DNA of 34,301 nt from an uncultured Eubacteriales bacterium (GCA_905195005.1 CAJJUC010000005.1:1-34301), one strand, 5' to 3'; positions 7,078-14,221 are shown, counted from the stretch's first letter. Translations and numbers: made by a program. The notes: generated from the sequence alone by a model not told the origin.

Positions 7078-7123
7078 AGCAGCAATGCCGGCAAATACGA
7101 AAGTATTTGCCGGCATTGCTGCT
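7078..7123. terminator. 21-bp perfect hairpin with GAAA loop, between convergent genes
   Basis: Arms 7078-7098 and 7103-7123 are fully complementary around a GAAA tetraloop. It begins one base after the stop of the frameshifted immunity gene (minus strand) and 22 bases after hsp20. No strong U-tract follows immediately on either strand (TTTTT appears about 10 bases beyond on the minus strand), so termination efficiency is uncertain. Confidence 0.65.
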
Positions 7124-7124
7124 G

Positions 7125-7156
7125 TTAAAATACCGTGACTTTTATCTCTTCGCAGT
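7125..7156 (-). repeat. 32-base direct repeat, copy 1 (shared immunity-gene 3' end)
   Basis: Identical at 30 of 32 positions with 7922-7953; begins with the stop codon and encodes the C-terminal EEIKVTVF. Confidence 0.85.
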
Positions 7157-7402
7157 AGGGTTTGAAGGGTTCATTCAATAATTTTTTCTGCATACAAAAT
7201 ATGAAATATCTTCTGTTGAATCATAGAACGGCAATTCTTTAGCTTCGTTGACGATTTCTATCGCACAGTTATCCATGTTTATTTGCACATTACCATAAAC
7301 CGCGCCCATAGCTATATTGTCACATTCGTACGAACAAAAGGTTTTTCCTACCATATCTTTTAGAATTTTTATCATTTTATCTGATAATTTTGCTTTAACC
7401 AT
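7125..7402 (-). pseudogene. Immunity-like protein gene with frameshift in an A6 run
   Basis: The open frame from ATG 7402 gives 75 residues (MVKAKLSDKMIKILKDMVGK...EDISYFVCRKNY) and stops at 7175. If one A is added (or two are removed) in the A6 run (T6 at 7182-7187 on the plus strand) the frame continues KKLLNEPFKPYCEEIKVTVF to a stop at 7125, giving about 92 residues. That ending is nearly the same as the last residues of the immunity protein at 7922 (CKEVKVTVF), which argues that the second frame was once coding. The protein is small and lies behind a toxin/immunity pair, so I read it as an orphan immunity gene. It could be a true pseudogene, phase-variable, or a sequencing error. Confidence 0.6.
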
Positions 7403-7446
7403 GTAAACCTTATCTCATTACTTTATAAACAGACGACTGCAAATTA

Positions 7447-7758
7447 CTAATTAATCTTTTTGGAATCAGCGATTATTTCATCAGGAAAGTTGTGATAATT
7501 AACACAAAAATATTCATCCTCTGTAATATAAACAGGTGGTTCACCGATTAAATCTATAGCTTTAAATACAAATGACCAAAATTCTTCATAATTATCATCT
7601 TCAATCTCACAATCCGCTTCATCTTCTATATAGGTATCGTATACGGCTGTAACCTGACTTCCATTATTCCATTTTAAAATTAATTTTTTCCCTTCAAAAT
7701 CATCCTCAACATCCATAAATGTGCCAATAATTTCTGCTTCTCTCTTATTCAAATACAT
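7447..7758 (-). CDS. Small acidic protein, probable orphan immunity protein
   Basis: 103 residues from ATG 7758 (MYLNKREAEIIGTFMDVEDD), with AGGAAAGAG as ribosome site; a TTG 42 bases upstream would extend it but is less convincing. It is strongly acidic (DEADCEIEDDNYEEF, ITEDEYF) with a C-terminal block PPVYITEDEYFCVNYHNFPDE. I do not recognise a named family. Size, charge, AT-rich base use and position behind a toxin/immunity pair are what one expects of an immunity protein kept after loss of its own toxin. Confidence 0.6.
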   Translation of the reverse strand: MYLNKREAEIIGTFMDVEDDFEGKKLILKWNNGSQVTAVYDTYIEDEADCEIEDDNYEEFWSFVFKAIDLIGEPPVYITEDEYFCVNYHNFPDEIIADSKKIN

Positions 7759-7853
7759 ATTATTTTCTCTTTCCTGTTTTATGGTCAGCATTTTCCCCAA
7801 TTACAATTTTACTGTTTGTCCATTTCCATGCTGTCAGGATTTTTTGCAACCAC

Positions 7854-7909
7854 GCCGGGCCATGCACTGACTATGCATAACGAAGAATCGGCAAAATGCA
7901 CGCCCCGGC
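7854..7909 (-). terminator. Imperfect GC-rich hairpin between immunity genes
   Basis: Arms 7854-7866 (GCCGGGCCATGCA) and 7897-7909 (TGCACGCCCCGGC) pair with one mismatch and one G-U, 12 bases after the immunity gene stop on the minus strand. No clean U-tract. It may attenuate transcription into the next gene or be a decayed terminator. Confidence 0.4.
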
Positions 7910-7921
7910 GCTGCTTTGCAA

Positions 7922-7953
7922 TTAAAATACCGTGACTTTTACCTCTTTGCAGT
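7922..7953 (-). repeat. 32-base direct repeat, copy 2 (shared immunity-gene 3' end)
   Basis: 30 of 32 bases match 7125-7156; both copies end at a stop codon and encode KVTVF. Confidence 0.85.
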
Positions 7954-8299
7954 TGTTTTTCTGAGCCTTATCAAACCACGAACAAATAAGGTCGTACACT
8001 TCTTTTGTTTCTTTAAATCTAAACTGTCTGTCTTTATAGATTTTCAAATCGTCAATATATTCCTGAAGGTTCGTTATAACGGTTTCGCCGCAAGAATCAT
8101 CAAATGCACCCTCGAATTGATTGTAGTCACGTGTAAAACCGTGCCACCCTTTACCGTCCAGCGTAGGCTCGCAAAATATATCCATGATAAATCCATCCCA
8201 GATATGCAATGTTTCCATATTATCTGCCGATAATTCAACTTCCGGCTCGCCCTCATAGCCATCATAGAATTTATAGTTGTCAGTCTTTCCAATGTCCAT
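7922..8299 (-). CDS. Probable immunity protein for the toxin at 8280-8945
   Basis: 125 acidic residues (MDIGKTDNYKFYDGYEGEPE...HIWDGFIMDIFCEPTLDGKGW...KEVKVTVF). No named family is recognised. Its ATG lies inside the last codons of the toxin gene, giving a 20-base overlap, the tight arrangement usual for toxin/cognate-immunity pairs that must be made together. Acidic character suits a protein that masks a basic toxin (the toxin's last 100 residues are rich in Lys/Arg/Trp). No signal peptide, so it acts in the cytoplasm. Cognate pairing is inferred from position. Confidence 0.65.
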   Translation of the reverse strand: MDIGKTDNYKFYDGYEGEPEVELSADNMETLHIWDGFIMDIFCEPTLDGKGWHGFTRDYNQFEGAFDDSCGETVITNLQEYIDDLKIYKDRQFRFKETKEVYDLICSWFDKAQKNNCKEVKVTVF

Positions 8300-8945
8300 T
8301 TTCTATCCACTCCTTTTGTTGTTTTGTTGCTGTTCCATTGCTTTTTGCTGTTATTGCTTCTTTCCACTCCACCTTTGAAATCCATTTGTTTTTTCCGACT
8401 AAAACCTCTTCTTTGGGACTGCGAAAATTCTTTCCGTAGCCGATGCCGGGGGTTCTGCGCTCGACAACCCAAGATGTTCCATGAGTTTTCGGCGCATTTG
8501 GCGTGCGGGTATGCCATCTGCTCGTATACTTATATTTTCCGGTTTCCCAAGTATACTTAATTTGATTATACCCGTTTTTGGCTTGCACCTTTACCTCAGC
8601 TTTTTTCGGCACCCTGAGCGGCGAGCGTTTGGCAATTGAACCGGCTTTTTTACTCAGCTTTTCAATATCCGCTGCCTTATCCATTGCCCTTGCCGAATCA
8701 ATAGCATTATTTGTCATTCGTGCAAGCCTTGCGGTATCCGCGCCCTCGCCGAGAATGGGAATGATTCCGGCTGCGTCGAGCCCTGCCGAGATAAAATCCC
8801 CGCGCAATAAGTCAACCGGAATTGAAGCTAAATCGATAAATGAATCAATTCCCGGGATAAGGGACGCTGCCGCCAGAAGATTGCTCAATGCGTCCAGTGC
8901 ATTCCCTGTGGTATTTCCGAAATCCCCCCTTTTTCCTGCACCCAT
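8280..8945 (-). CDS. Stand-alone polymorphic-toxin-type protein (pretoxin helix + C-terminal toxin domain)
   Basis: 221 residues. After a short MGAGKRGDFGNTTGN start, residues 20-75 (AAASLIPGIDSFIDLA, DAAGIIPILGEGADTARLA) match the hydrophobic pretoxin (PT-TG-like) segment found before C-terminal toxins of contact-dependent systems. A Lys-rich linker follows, then a basic domain (about 118-221) with TSRWHTRTP (Arg143, His145), THGTSWVVERRTPG, and NGTATKQQKEWIENGHWKD. I have the impression of similar endings in Rhs-type toxins but cannot name the activity; the conserved His/Arg/Trp would suit a nuclease. No secretion domain (LXG, WXG100, Rhs, signal peptide) is present. Its start codon shares one base with the stop of the DUF4417 gene, and its end overlaps the immunity gene. 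Confidence 0.75.
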   Translation of the reverse strand: MGAGKRGDFGNTTGNALDALSNLLAAASLIPGIDSFIDLASIPVDLLRGDFISAGLDAAGIIPILGEGADTARLARMTNNAIDSARAMDKAADIEKLSKKAGSIAKRSPLRVPKKAEVKVQAKNGYNQIKYTWETGKYKYTSRWHTRTPNAPKTHGTSWVVERRTPGIGYGKNFRSPKEEVLVGKNKWISKVEWKEAITAKSNGTATKQQKEWIENGHWKD

Positions 8946-9607
8946 TAGGAATTCACCCGCTTTCGGGACTTGGAAAATTCGCTCTCCAACGCTATGATAT
9001 TTATTCCCATATCCTTATACGGCTTGAAAATGCTGTCAGGCGCACTGCCATAAACGATAATGTTTTTCGGGGATAAGCGCTGCACCATGTGGGCAAGTCC
9101 GACCTTAAAAAAGATTTTGTCTTCCTTATGCTTTATACAGCCGTGAGTGCCGACCGCAACGGTTTTGAATTTTTCAATTCCGTCAAAGCAAAACCGATAT
9201 GTACGCTCATCGCCGAACCTGACATTCGGAATAACTTCAATTCCGTTAAGCTGAAGCCACGCCGCCAAGGCTCTTCCCCTGTAGGCATTCCACAGCTGCA
9301 TACAAAGCGGCATGTTGCGATACATGCTGAAATCGGGCGAAATTACGCCCCTGAACCTTTTCAGCTTCGGAAGATACTGCTTTGGATTATGCCACAGACG
9401 TTCAAATTTTATGTCGTGCTCATAGAACACAACCCAGCAGTCAAAATCAGTCCACTTTGCAGAAATCGCTTTTGAAAACGGCGCTGTTTTTTCGGGAATA
9501 AGGCTGCTTGTTTTAATTTTCGGCAGCTCAAAATCCCCGTCATAATCGGCGTTTTCAACGAGAAACGAACGGAACACATCGCCGGTATTAAGTTTTTCAT
9601 TTGTCAT
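8945..9607 (-). CDS. DUF4417 family protein
   Basis: 220 residues with the DUF4417 pattern: FRGVISPDFSMYRNMPLCMQ, WNAYRGRALAAWLQLNGI, EVIPNVRFGDERTYRFCFDG, VAVGTHGCIKH, and NIIVYGSAP. The molecular function of the family is not established; it is frequent in clostridial genomes, phages and mobile regions. The ATG at 9607 has AGGAGG 12 bases upstream. The stop overlaps the toxin start (TAATG), which strongly suggests translational coupling of the two proteins. It could be an adaptor, chaperone or processing partner of the toxin, or only a shared operon member. Confidence 0.88.
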   Translation of the reverse strand: MTNEKLNTGDVFRSFLVENADYDGDFELPKIKTSSLIPEKTAPFSKAISAKWTDFDCWVVFYEHDIKFERLWHNPKQYLPKLKRFRGVISPDFSMYRNMPLCMQLWNAYRGRALAAWLQLNGIEVIPNVRFGDERTYRFCFDGIEKFKTVAVGTHGCIKHKEDKIFFKVGLAHMVQRLSPKNIIVYGSAPDSIFKPYKDMGINIIALESEFSKSRKRVNS

Positions 9608-9662
9608 TCGATATAAAATCCTCCTGTAAATTAAAATTTTCTTTAAAAGTATTGATTTTAAT

Positions 9663-9722
9663 TCACAGGTATGCTAAAATGCAAATGTAAAAGTAAGGTT
9701 TTTGCTTTATGCATACCTGTGA
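9663..9722. repeat. 12-bp perfect inverted repeat with 36-base spacer
   Basis: TCACAGGTATGC at 9663-9674 and its exact complement at 9711-9722. It overlaps promoter-like sequences on both strands and precedes the DUF4417/toxin unit; an operator or a DNA-looping site is possible. Confidence 0.7.
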
Positions 9723-9796
9723 GAAACACGTTGAAATGCTGCGCCAACAGCTTTTTCAATGTGTTTTTTCATGGAAAAAATAAAATCAATCCGCAT
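9707..9796 (-). CDS. Very short ORF in the regulatory region (doubtful)
   Basis: A 29-codon frame on the minus strand (MRIDFIFSMKKHIEKAVG...) with a nearby AAAGGG and a TATAAT (9817-9812) upstream. The ribosome site is closer than ideal and there is no known homologue. It may be a leader peptide of the DUF4417 operon or chance. Confidence 0.2.
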   Translation of the reverse strand: MRIDFIFSMKKHIEKAVGAAFQRVSHRYA

Positions 9797-9923
9797 CACC
9801 CTTTCTTTGATATTATAAGCATAACACATTGCGTGACGAAAGTCGTCAACTTTTTTGCAAAAATTTTATTTTTTTAAAAAAATTTTTTCAGCGTTCCCTT
9901 TTTGTTAAAATTGATTATGCAGA

Positions 9924-9980
9924 CAAATGAAAACGGTTGCAATTTTTTCATTTGCATGATAAAATATTTAACTGTATTAT
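9924..9980 (+). promoter_or_regulatory. ABC-exporter promoter with overlapping operator-like repeat
   Basis: TTGCAT (9952-9957), 17 bases, TATTAT (9975-9980), 26 bases before the TTG start of the exporter. A 10-bp inverted repeat (9924-9933 and 9945-9954) overlaps the -35, as expected for a repressor or activator site. No regulator gene lies next to it in the window. Confidence 0.6.
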
Positions 9981-10005
9981 GCTGCCATGAAAGGAAAGAT
10001 AGAAC

Positions 10006-11724
10006 TTGAAATATCTTTTAACGTATCTGAAAAAATATAAAGCGGAAAGCATTCTTGCACCGCTTTTTAAAATGCTCGAGGCATTGTTCGACCTTACGGT
10101 GCCGCTGATTGTGGCAAAAATAATTGACGTGGGAATTGCGGGCGGCGACACAAAATATATCCTGTCGCGCTTTGCGCTGCTGCTGCTCATGGCGGCGCTC
10201 GGGCTTGCCTCAAGCTTCACGGCGCAGTATTTTGCGGCGCGCGCGGCTATCGGAACATCAACCGGGCTGCGGCACGATTTGCTCAAAACAATTCAAAGCT
10301 TCGGCTTTCCCGAGCTGGACAGATTCGGCGCGTCCGCGCTGATTACACGCATGACGGCGGACGTTAATCAGGTTCAAAGCGGAATCAATATGTTCCTGCG
10401 CCTGTTTCTGCGCAGCCCGTTCATCGTGTTCGGCGCAATGATAATGGCGTTTACGATAAACCGCAGCATTGCGCTTGTTTTTGCGGCGGCAATCCCGATT
10501 TTGTTTGTTATTGTGTTCGGCGTGATGTTTCTTACCAAACCGCAGTACAAAAAACAGCAGCAGCAGCTTGACCGCGTTACGAGGACGGCGCGCGGCAACC
10601 TTGAGGGTGTGCGCGTTATCCGCGCGTTCGGAACGGAGGCGCGCGAAAGCAAATGCTTCGAAAGCGAGAATGCGGAGCTTGCCGGGATTCAGCTTAAGGC
10701 AGGCAGGGAAAGTGCGCTGATGAATCCGCTGAGCTATATTGTGGTGAACGGCGGAATCATTCTGATATTATGGATAGGGGCGTCAAAGGTGAACGGCGGC
10801 GTTCTCCTTTCGGGAAACGTGATTGCGCTGATTAACTATCTTTCTCAGATTCTGGTTGAGCTTGTGAAGCTGGCAAATCTCATTGTTCAGCTCAGCAAGG
10901 CGGTTGTGAGCAGCGGACGAATCGCACAGATACTCGATACAAAGCCGTCAATGCAGTATAAATCGGTAACGGAAGACAGCGGAGACACGGCGCTTGCGTT
11001 TGAAAATGTGAGCCTGAGATACGGCGGAGCTTCGGAAAATTCACTCACAAATATAAGCTTTTCCGCAAAACGCGGCGAAACAGTCGGAATAATCGGCGGA
11101 ACGGGAAGCGGAAAAACCACGCTTGTGAACCTTGCCGCGCGTTTTTACGACGCGACGGAGGGCAGAATTGAATTTATGGGGGCAGATATACGCGATTGGG
11201 ACAAAAAGGCGATCAGGAAGCGTGTGGCTGTCGTTATGCAAAGGGCGCAGCTGTTTTCGGGCACGGTGCGCAGCAATCTTTTGTACGGAAGTCCGAGCGC
11301 AGACGATGACGAGCTTTGGGCGGCGCTGGAGGCGGCGCAGGCGGCGGACTTTGTGCGCATGAAGGGCGGAATGCTTGACGCGGAGGTTGAGCAGGGCGGC
11401 AGGAATTTTTCCGGCGGTCAGCGGCAGCGGCTTTGCGTGGCGCGCGCAATCGCGGCAAAGCCCGACGTGCTTATTCTTGACGACAGCTCCTCGGCGCTTG
11501 ATTACGCAACCGACGCCGCCATGCGCCGCGCGATAAAAAATCTTCCGTGGAAGCCGACACTCCTTATTGTCAGCCAGCGGACGGTTTCAATCGAACATGC
11601 CGACAAAATTCTTGTGCTTGACGACGGTGAGCTTGCCGGAATCGGAACGCATGAAGAGCTTCTTTCCGCGTGCCCGGTGTATAAAGAAATTTACGACAGC
11701 GCTTCGGGAAAGGACGGCGAGTGA
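10006..11724 (+). CDS. ABC-type exporter subunit A (TM domain + NBD, degenerate catalytic site)
   Basis: 572-residue half-transporter of the multidrug/lipid exporter class: six membrane helices (about residues 15-310) followed by a nucleotide-binding domain. Walker A is GGTGSGKT (about 364-371), the signature FSGGQ (about 467) and Walker B VLILDDSSSALD (about 488). The usual catalytic Glu after Walker B is Asp, and the switch His is Gln (VSQRT, about 522). This is the pattern of the degenerate partner in heterodimeric exporters such as TM287/288 and BmrCD. The start is TTG with AAGGAAAGAT upstream. It overlaps the next gene by four bases; the two form one transporter. Substrate unknown. Confidence 0.93.
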   Translation: MKYLLTYLKKYKAESILAPLFKMLEALFDLTVPLIVAKIIDVGIAGGDTKYILSRFALLLLMAALGLASSFTAQYFAARAAIGTSTGLRHDLLKTIQSFGFPELDRFGASALITRMTADVNQVQSGINMFLRLFLRSPFIVFGAMIMAFTINRSIALVFAAAIPILFVIVFGVMFLTKPQYKKQQQQLDRVTRTARGNLEGVRVIRAFGTEARESKCFESENAELAGIQLKAGRESALMNPLSYIVVNGGIILILWIGASKVNGGVLLSGNVIALINYLSQILVELVKLANLIVQLSKAVVSSGRIAQILDTKPSMQYKSVTEDSGDTALAFENVSLRYGGASENSLTNISFSAKRGETVGIIGGTGSGKTTLVNLAARFYDATEGRIEFMGADIRDWDKKAIRKRVAVVMQRAQLFSGTVRSNLLYGSPSADDDELWAALEAAQAADFVRMKGGMLDAEVEQGGRNFSGGQRQRLCVARAIAAKPDVLILDDSSSALDYATDAAMRRAIKNLPWKPTLLIVSQRTVSIEHADKILVLDDGELAGIGTHEELLSACPVYKEIYDSASGKDGE

Positions 11725-13460
11725 TTATGAAAAAGGGACTTTGGAAAAGAATTGCGCCGTATCTTAAGCCATACGCCCGTTGCGCGATGATAAGCGTGCT
11801 GTGCGCCGCGGTCAGCTCCGCGGTTCAGCTCATAATTCCCGTGCTGTGCGGAAAGGCAATCGACTGCATGATTGCCGTCGGAAAGGTGAATTTTGACGGC
11901 GTATATGCATATGCCGCACGGATTGCCGCGCTTTCGCTGCTTGCGGCGGCAGCGCAGCAGCTCCTTGCAATGAGCAACAATAAAATGACGTTCTGCGTTT
12001 CGCGTGATTTGCGCACGGATATATTTTCCAAACTGCACCGGCTGCCGCTGTCTTACCTTGACACGCACCTGTCGGGCGATATTCTCGGGCGAGTGGTTTC
12101 GGATGTCGACACCTTTTCGGACGGTATGCTGATGGGGCTTTCGCAGCTTTTCACGGGGATTATCACAATTGTCGGAACGCTTTGCATAATGCTTCGGTAT
12201 AACGTTATGATAACGCTGCTTGTTGCGGCGCTGACGCCGCTTTCACTTTTCACCGCGAGCTTTATATCGGGAAAAATCCGCCGCTGGTTTACGGCGCAGG
12301 CGGCTATCCGCGGCGAACAGACGGCGATGATTAATGAAATAACGGACGGAATGAAGGTTATCACCGCCTATTCGCATGAGGATGAAACGCTTGCCGCATT
12401 TGACGAAATCAATGAAAGGTTCGGCAAGGCAGCGTTTTCGGCAACATTTTTTTCGAGCCTGACGAATCCGAGCACCCGTCTGGTGAACAATATCATTTAT
12501 GCCTGCGTGTGCCTTGTCAGCGCACTTTTCACCGTGAGCGGAGGGCTCACGGTCGGGCAGCTGAGCGTTTTCCTGAGCTATGCCGGGCAGTATGCAAAGC
12601 CGTTCAACGAAATAAGCGGAGTTATAACGGAGCTTCAGAATGCGAAAGCGTCGCTTGCACGGATATTTGAGCTTCTGGAGGAAAGGGAAGAGCTGTCCGA
12701 CAGCGGCAGCGCGGAAATTCTGTCGCCGAAAGGCAGCGTTGAATTTAAAAATGTTTCGTTCAGCTATGTTCCCGAAAAACCGCTGCTCGAAAATATATCC
12801 GTAAAGGCTGCTCCGGGGCAAAGGATAGCGATTGTCGGTCCGACAGGCTGCGGAAAAACCACGCTCATAAATCTGCTGATGCGTTTTTACGATGTGCGCG
12901 GCGGCAGCATAACGGTTGACGGAGCGGATATCAGGCAGGTTACGCGGCGGTCGCTTCGCCGCAGCTTCGGCATGGTGCTGCAGGACACATGGCTGCGCAG
13001 CGGCACGGTGCGCGAAAACATCGCCTACGGAAATCCGAAAGCGACCGATGAAGAAATAACCGAAGCGGCAAAAAGGGCGCACGCCCATTCGTTTATAAAA
13101 AGGCTTCCCAACGGTTACGACACTGAAATCGGCGAAGGCGCTGCGGAGCTTTCAGTCGGGCAGAAGCAGCTTTTGTGCATTGCAAGGGTCATGCTTTGCC
13201 TGCCGCCGATGCTTATTCTTGATGAGGCAACCTCCTCAATCGACACGCGCACGGAAATAAAAATCCAAGCCGCATTTGCCGAGCTTATGCAGGGAAGAAC
13301 AAGCTTTATCGTTGCGCACAGGCTTTCAACGATACGTGAAGCGGATGTGATTCTCGTTATGCGTGACGGAAATATAATCGAGCAGGGAACGCACGGCGAG
13401 CTGCTTGCTAAAAACGGATTTTATGCAAAGCTGTACCGCAGCAAAGCCGAGCAGGATTAA
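11721..13460 (+). CDS. ABC-type exporter subunit B (TM domain + NBD, catalytic partner)
   Basis: 579-residue half-transporter that pairs with the preceding gene. Six membrane helices are followed by an NBD with Walker A GPTGCGKT (about 373-380), Walker B MLILDEATSSID with the catalytic Glu (about 498) and switch His in VAHRLS (about 531). Its signature is LSVGQ in place of LSGGQ (about 477). Thus this subunit provides the intact Walker B/His and subunit A the intact signature, giving one competent and one degenerate ATP site in the dimer. I take GTG 11721, six bases after AAAGGA; ATG 11727 is an alternative. A good terminator follows. Confidence 0.93.
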   Translation: MIMKKGLWKRIAPYLKPYARCAMISVLCAAVSSAVQLIIPVLCGKAIDCMIAVGKVNFDGVYAYAARIAALSLLAAAAQQLLAMSNNKMTFCVSRDLRTDIFSKLHRLPLSYLDTHLSGDILGRVVSDVDTFSDGMLMGLSQLFTGIITIVGTLCIMLRYNVMITLLVAALTPLSLFTASFISGKIRRWFTAQAAIRGEQTAMINEITDGMKVITAYSHEDETLAAFDEINERFGKAAFSATFFSSLTNPSTRLVNNIIYACVCLVSALFTVSGGLTVGQLSVFLSYAGQYAKPFNEISGVITELQNAKASLARIFELLEEREELSDSGSAEILSPKGSVEFKNVSFSYVPEKPLLENISVKAAPGQRIAIVGPTGCGKTTLINLLMRFYDVRGGSITVDGADIRQVTRRSLRRSFGMVLQDTWLRSGTVRENIAYGNPKATDEEITEAAKRAHAHSFIKRLPNGYDTEIGEGAAELSVGQKQLLCIARVMLCLPPMLILDEATSSIDTRTEIKIQAAFAELMQGRTSFIVAHRLSTIREADVILVMRDGNIIEQGTHGELLAKNGFYAKLYRSKAEQD

Positions 13461-13464
13461 AAAT

Positions 13465-13500
13465 GGGCAGCGGCAATTTTGCCGCTGCCCCTCATTTTTT
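13465..13500 (+). terminator. Intrinsic terminator of the ABC exporter
   Basis: GGGCAGCGGCAA / TTGCCGCTGCCC hairpin (13465-13490) with a two-base loop, then CTCA and T6 (13495-13500). Confidence 0.88.
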
Positions 13501-13540
13501 ATGGAGATGCCGGAAAGCCTGCGTTCCGACATTTCATTTT

Positions 13541-14119
13541 TTACTGTCTGTCCAGAATCTTATACACTGCCGTTCCGATTGCAGTGCCGAGAATTGCGCA
13601 AACAACAGCTTCAACCGCGCCGTTCAGCCCGACAAAGGCAACAGCGAAGCTTAAAAGCTTCATGCCGCCGCGCATCCCCATGATGTAATCGGAATTGCCG
13701 AAAAGCAGAAACAGCGTGCTCATGAAAAGCAGCGTGTTTAGCACGGGTGCGCATATTCCCGTTGCGATAAAAGCGACTTTTTTTCCTTTTAAAGCCTTAA
13801 ATACCAGTCCGGCAAGCAAGCCCATGAGTATGCGCGGAATAAAGCACAACACCGCCGTGAAAAAAGCGTTGATTGACATGAGCGTTGCGCCGAATTGGCT
13901 TACGCCCGTAAATGCCTGAATGAAGCTCATCAGTCCGAACACGCCGCCGATCACCGCTCCGCCCGCGGCGCCGAGCGTGATGGACGCGATGATGACCGGA
14001 ACTGCGAGAAACGTTATCTCAACAATTCCGGCTTTAAGAAAGCCGAGCGGAGTCAATCCCATAATAACGGTGATTGCTGCCAAGAGTGCGTACAAAACGA
14101 TTTGTTTTGTCCTGTTCAT
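13541..14119 (-). CDS. ECF transporter S component, probably for pantothenate (PanT-like)
   Basis: 192 residues with about six membrane helices (QIVLYALLAAITVIMGLTPL, ITFLAVPVIIASITLGAAGGA, and so on), the fold of ECF-transporter substrate-binding (S) subunits. The early helix ending in GLTPLGFL and the loop GGVFGLMSF are typical. It lies about 100 bases behind coaX on the same strand, and PanT-type S components are often beside pantothenate kinase genes, hence the substrate guess. The shared energising module (EcfA, EcfA', EcfT) is not in this window. GGAGG sits seven bases before the ATG. Confidence 0.8.
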   Translation of the reverse strand: MNRTKQIVLYALLAAITVIMGLTPLGFLKAGIVEITFLAVPVIIASITLGAAGGAVIGGVFGLMSFIQAFTGVSQFGATLMSINAFFTAVLCFIPRILMGLLAGLVFKALKGKKVAFIATGICAPVLNTLLFMSTLFLLFGNSDYIMGMRGGMKLLSFAVAFVGLNGAVEAVVCAILGTAIGTAVYKILDRQ

Positions 14120-14221
14120 AAAAAAACCTCCGTTTTCGGGAATATCTTATATTCCCATATATGCTGCCGCTCCGAAAGGATGCGGCGCACGGGCAGAATT
14201 TGCCCTTAATTAAATTCCGAA
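14120..14221 (-). promoter_or_regulatory. Structured 100-base spacer between coaX and the S-component gene
   Basis: Three hairpins can be drawn in the minus-strand RNA: GGGCA/TGCCC, GCCGC-A-TCC/GGA-GCGGC with a four-base loop, and GGGAATAT-AAG-ATATTCCC, the last ending seven bases before the GGAGG. It might tune expression of the transporter. It matches no riboswitch class that I can recognise. Confidence 0.4.

Larger units (their letters stand above)
9608..10005. promoter_or_regulatory. 398-base AT-rich regulatory region between divergent DUF4417 and ABC-exporter units
   Basis: It holds several inverted repeats and promoter-like hexamers: TCACAGGTATGC (9663-9674) with its complement at 9711-9722; TGACGA-AAG-TCGTCA at 9834-9848; CAAATGAAAA (9924-9933) with its complement at 9945-9954. 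A plus-strand TTGATT-17-TAAAAT overlaps the first repeat, and a minus-strand TATAAT is at 9817-9812. The layout suggests control by at least two DNA-binding proteins. No convincing protein gene is present. Confidence 0.5.

Noticed and set aside
7759..7800. TTG-start extension of the acidic orphan immunity gene
   Set aside because: The downstream ATG at 7758 has a better ribosome site and the extension looks non-coding.
8074..8517. 147-codon minus-strand ORF overlapping toxin and immunity genes
   Set aside because: Out of frame with both; starts without a ribosome site and covers the toxin/immunity junction by chance.
9834..9848. Short palindrome considered as an attachment or recombination site bounding the toxin island
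   Set aside because: No matching copy was seen at the other end of the island and no integrase is present; kept only as a possible operator.
9671..9877. 68-codon plus-strand ORF (MLKCKCKSK...)
   Set aside because: Begins inside an inverted repeat and promoter-like element with no ribosome site; composition reflects AT-rich regulatory DNA.
12243..13088. 281-codon minus-strand ORF inside the second ABC gene
   Set aside because: Shadow of a well-supported ABC exporter frame; Arg/Cys-rich composition typical of antisense frames.
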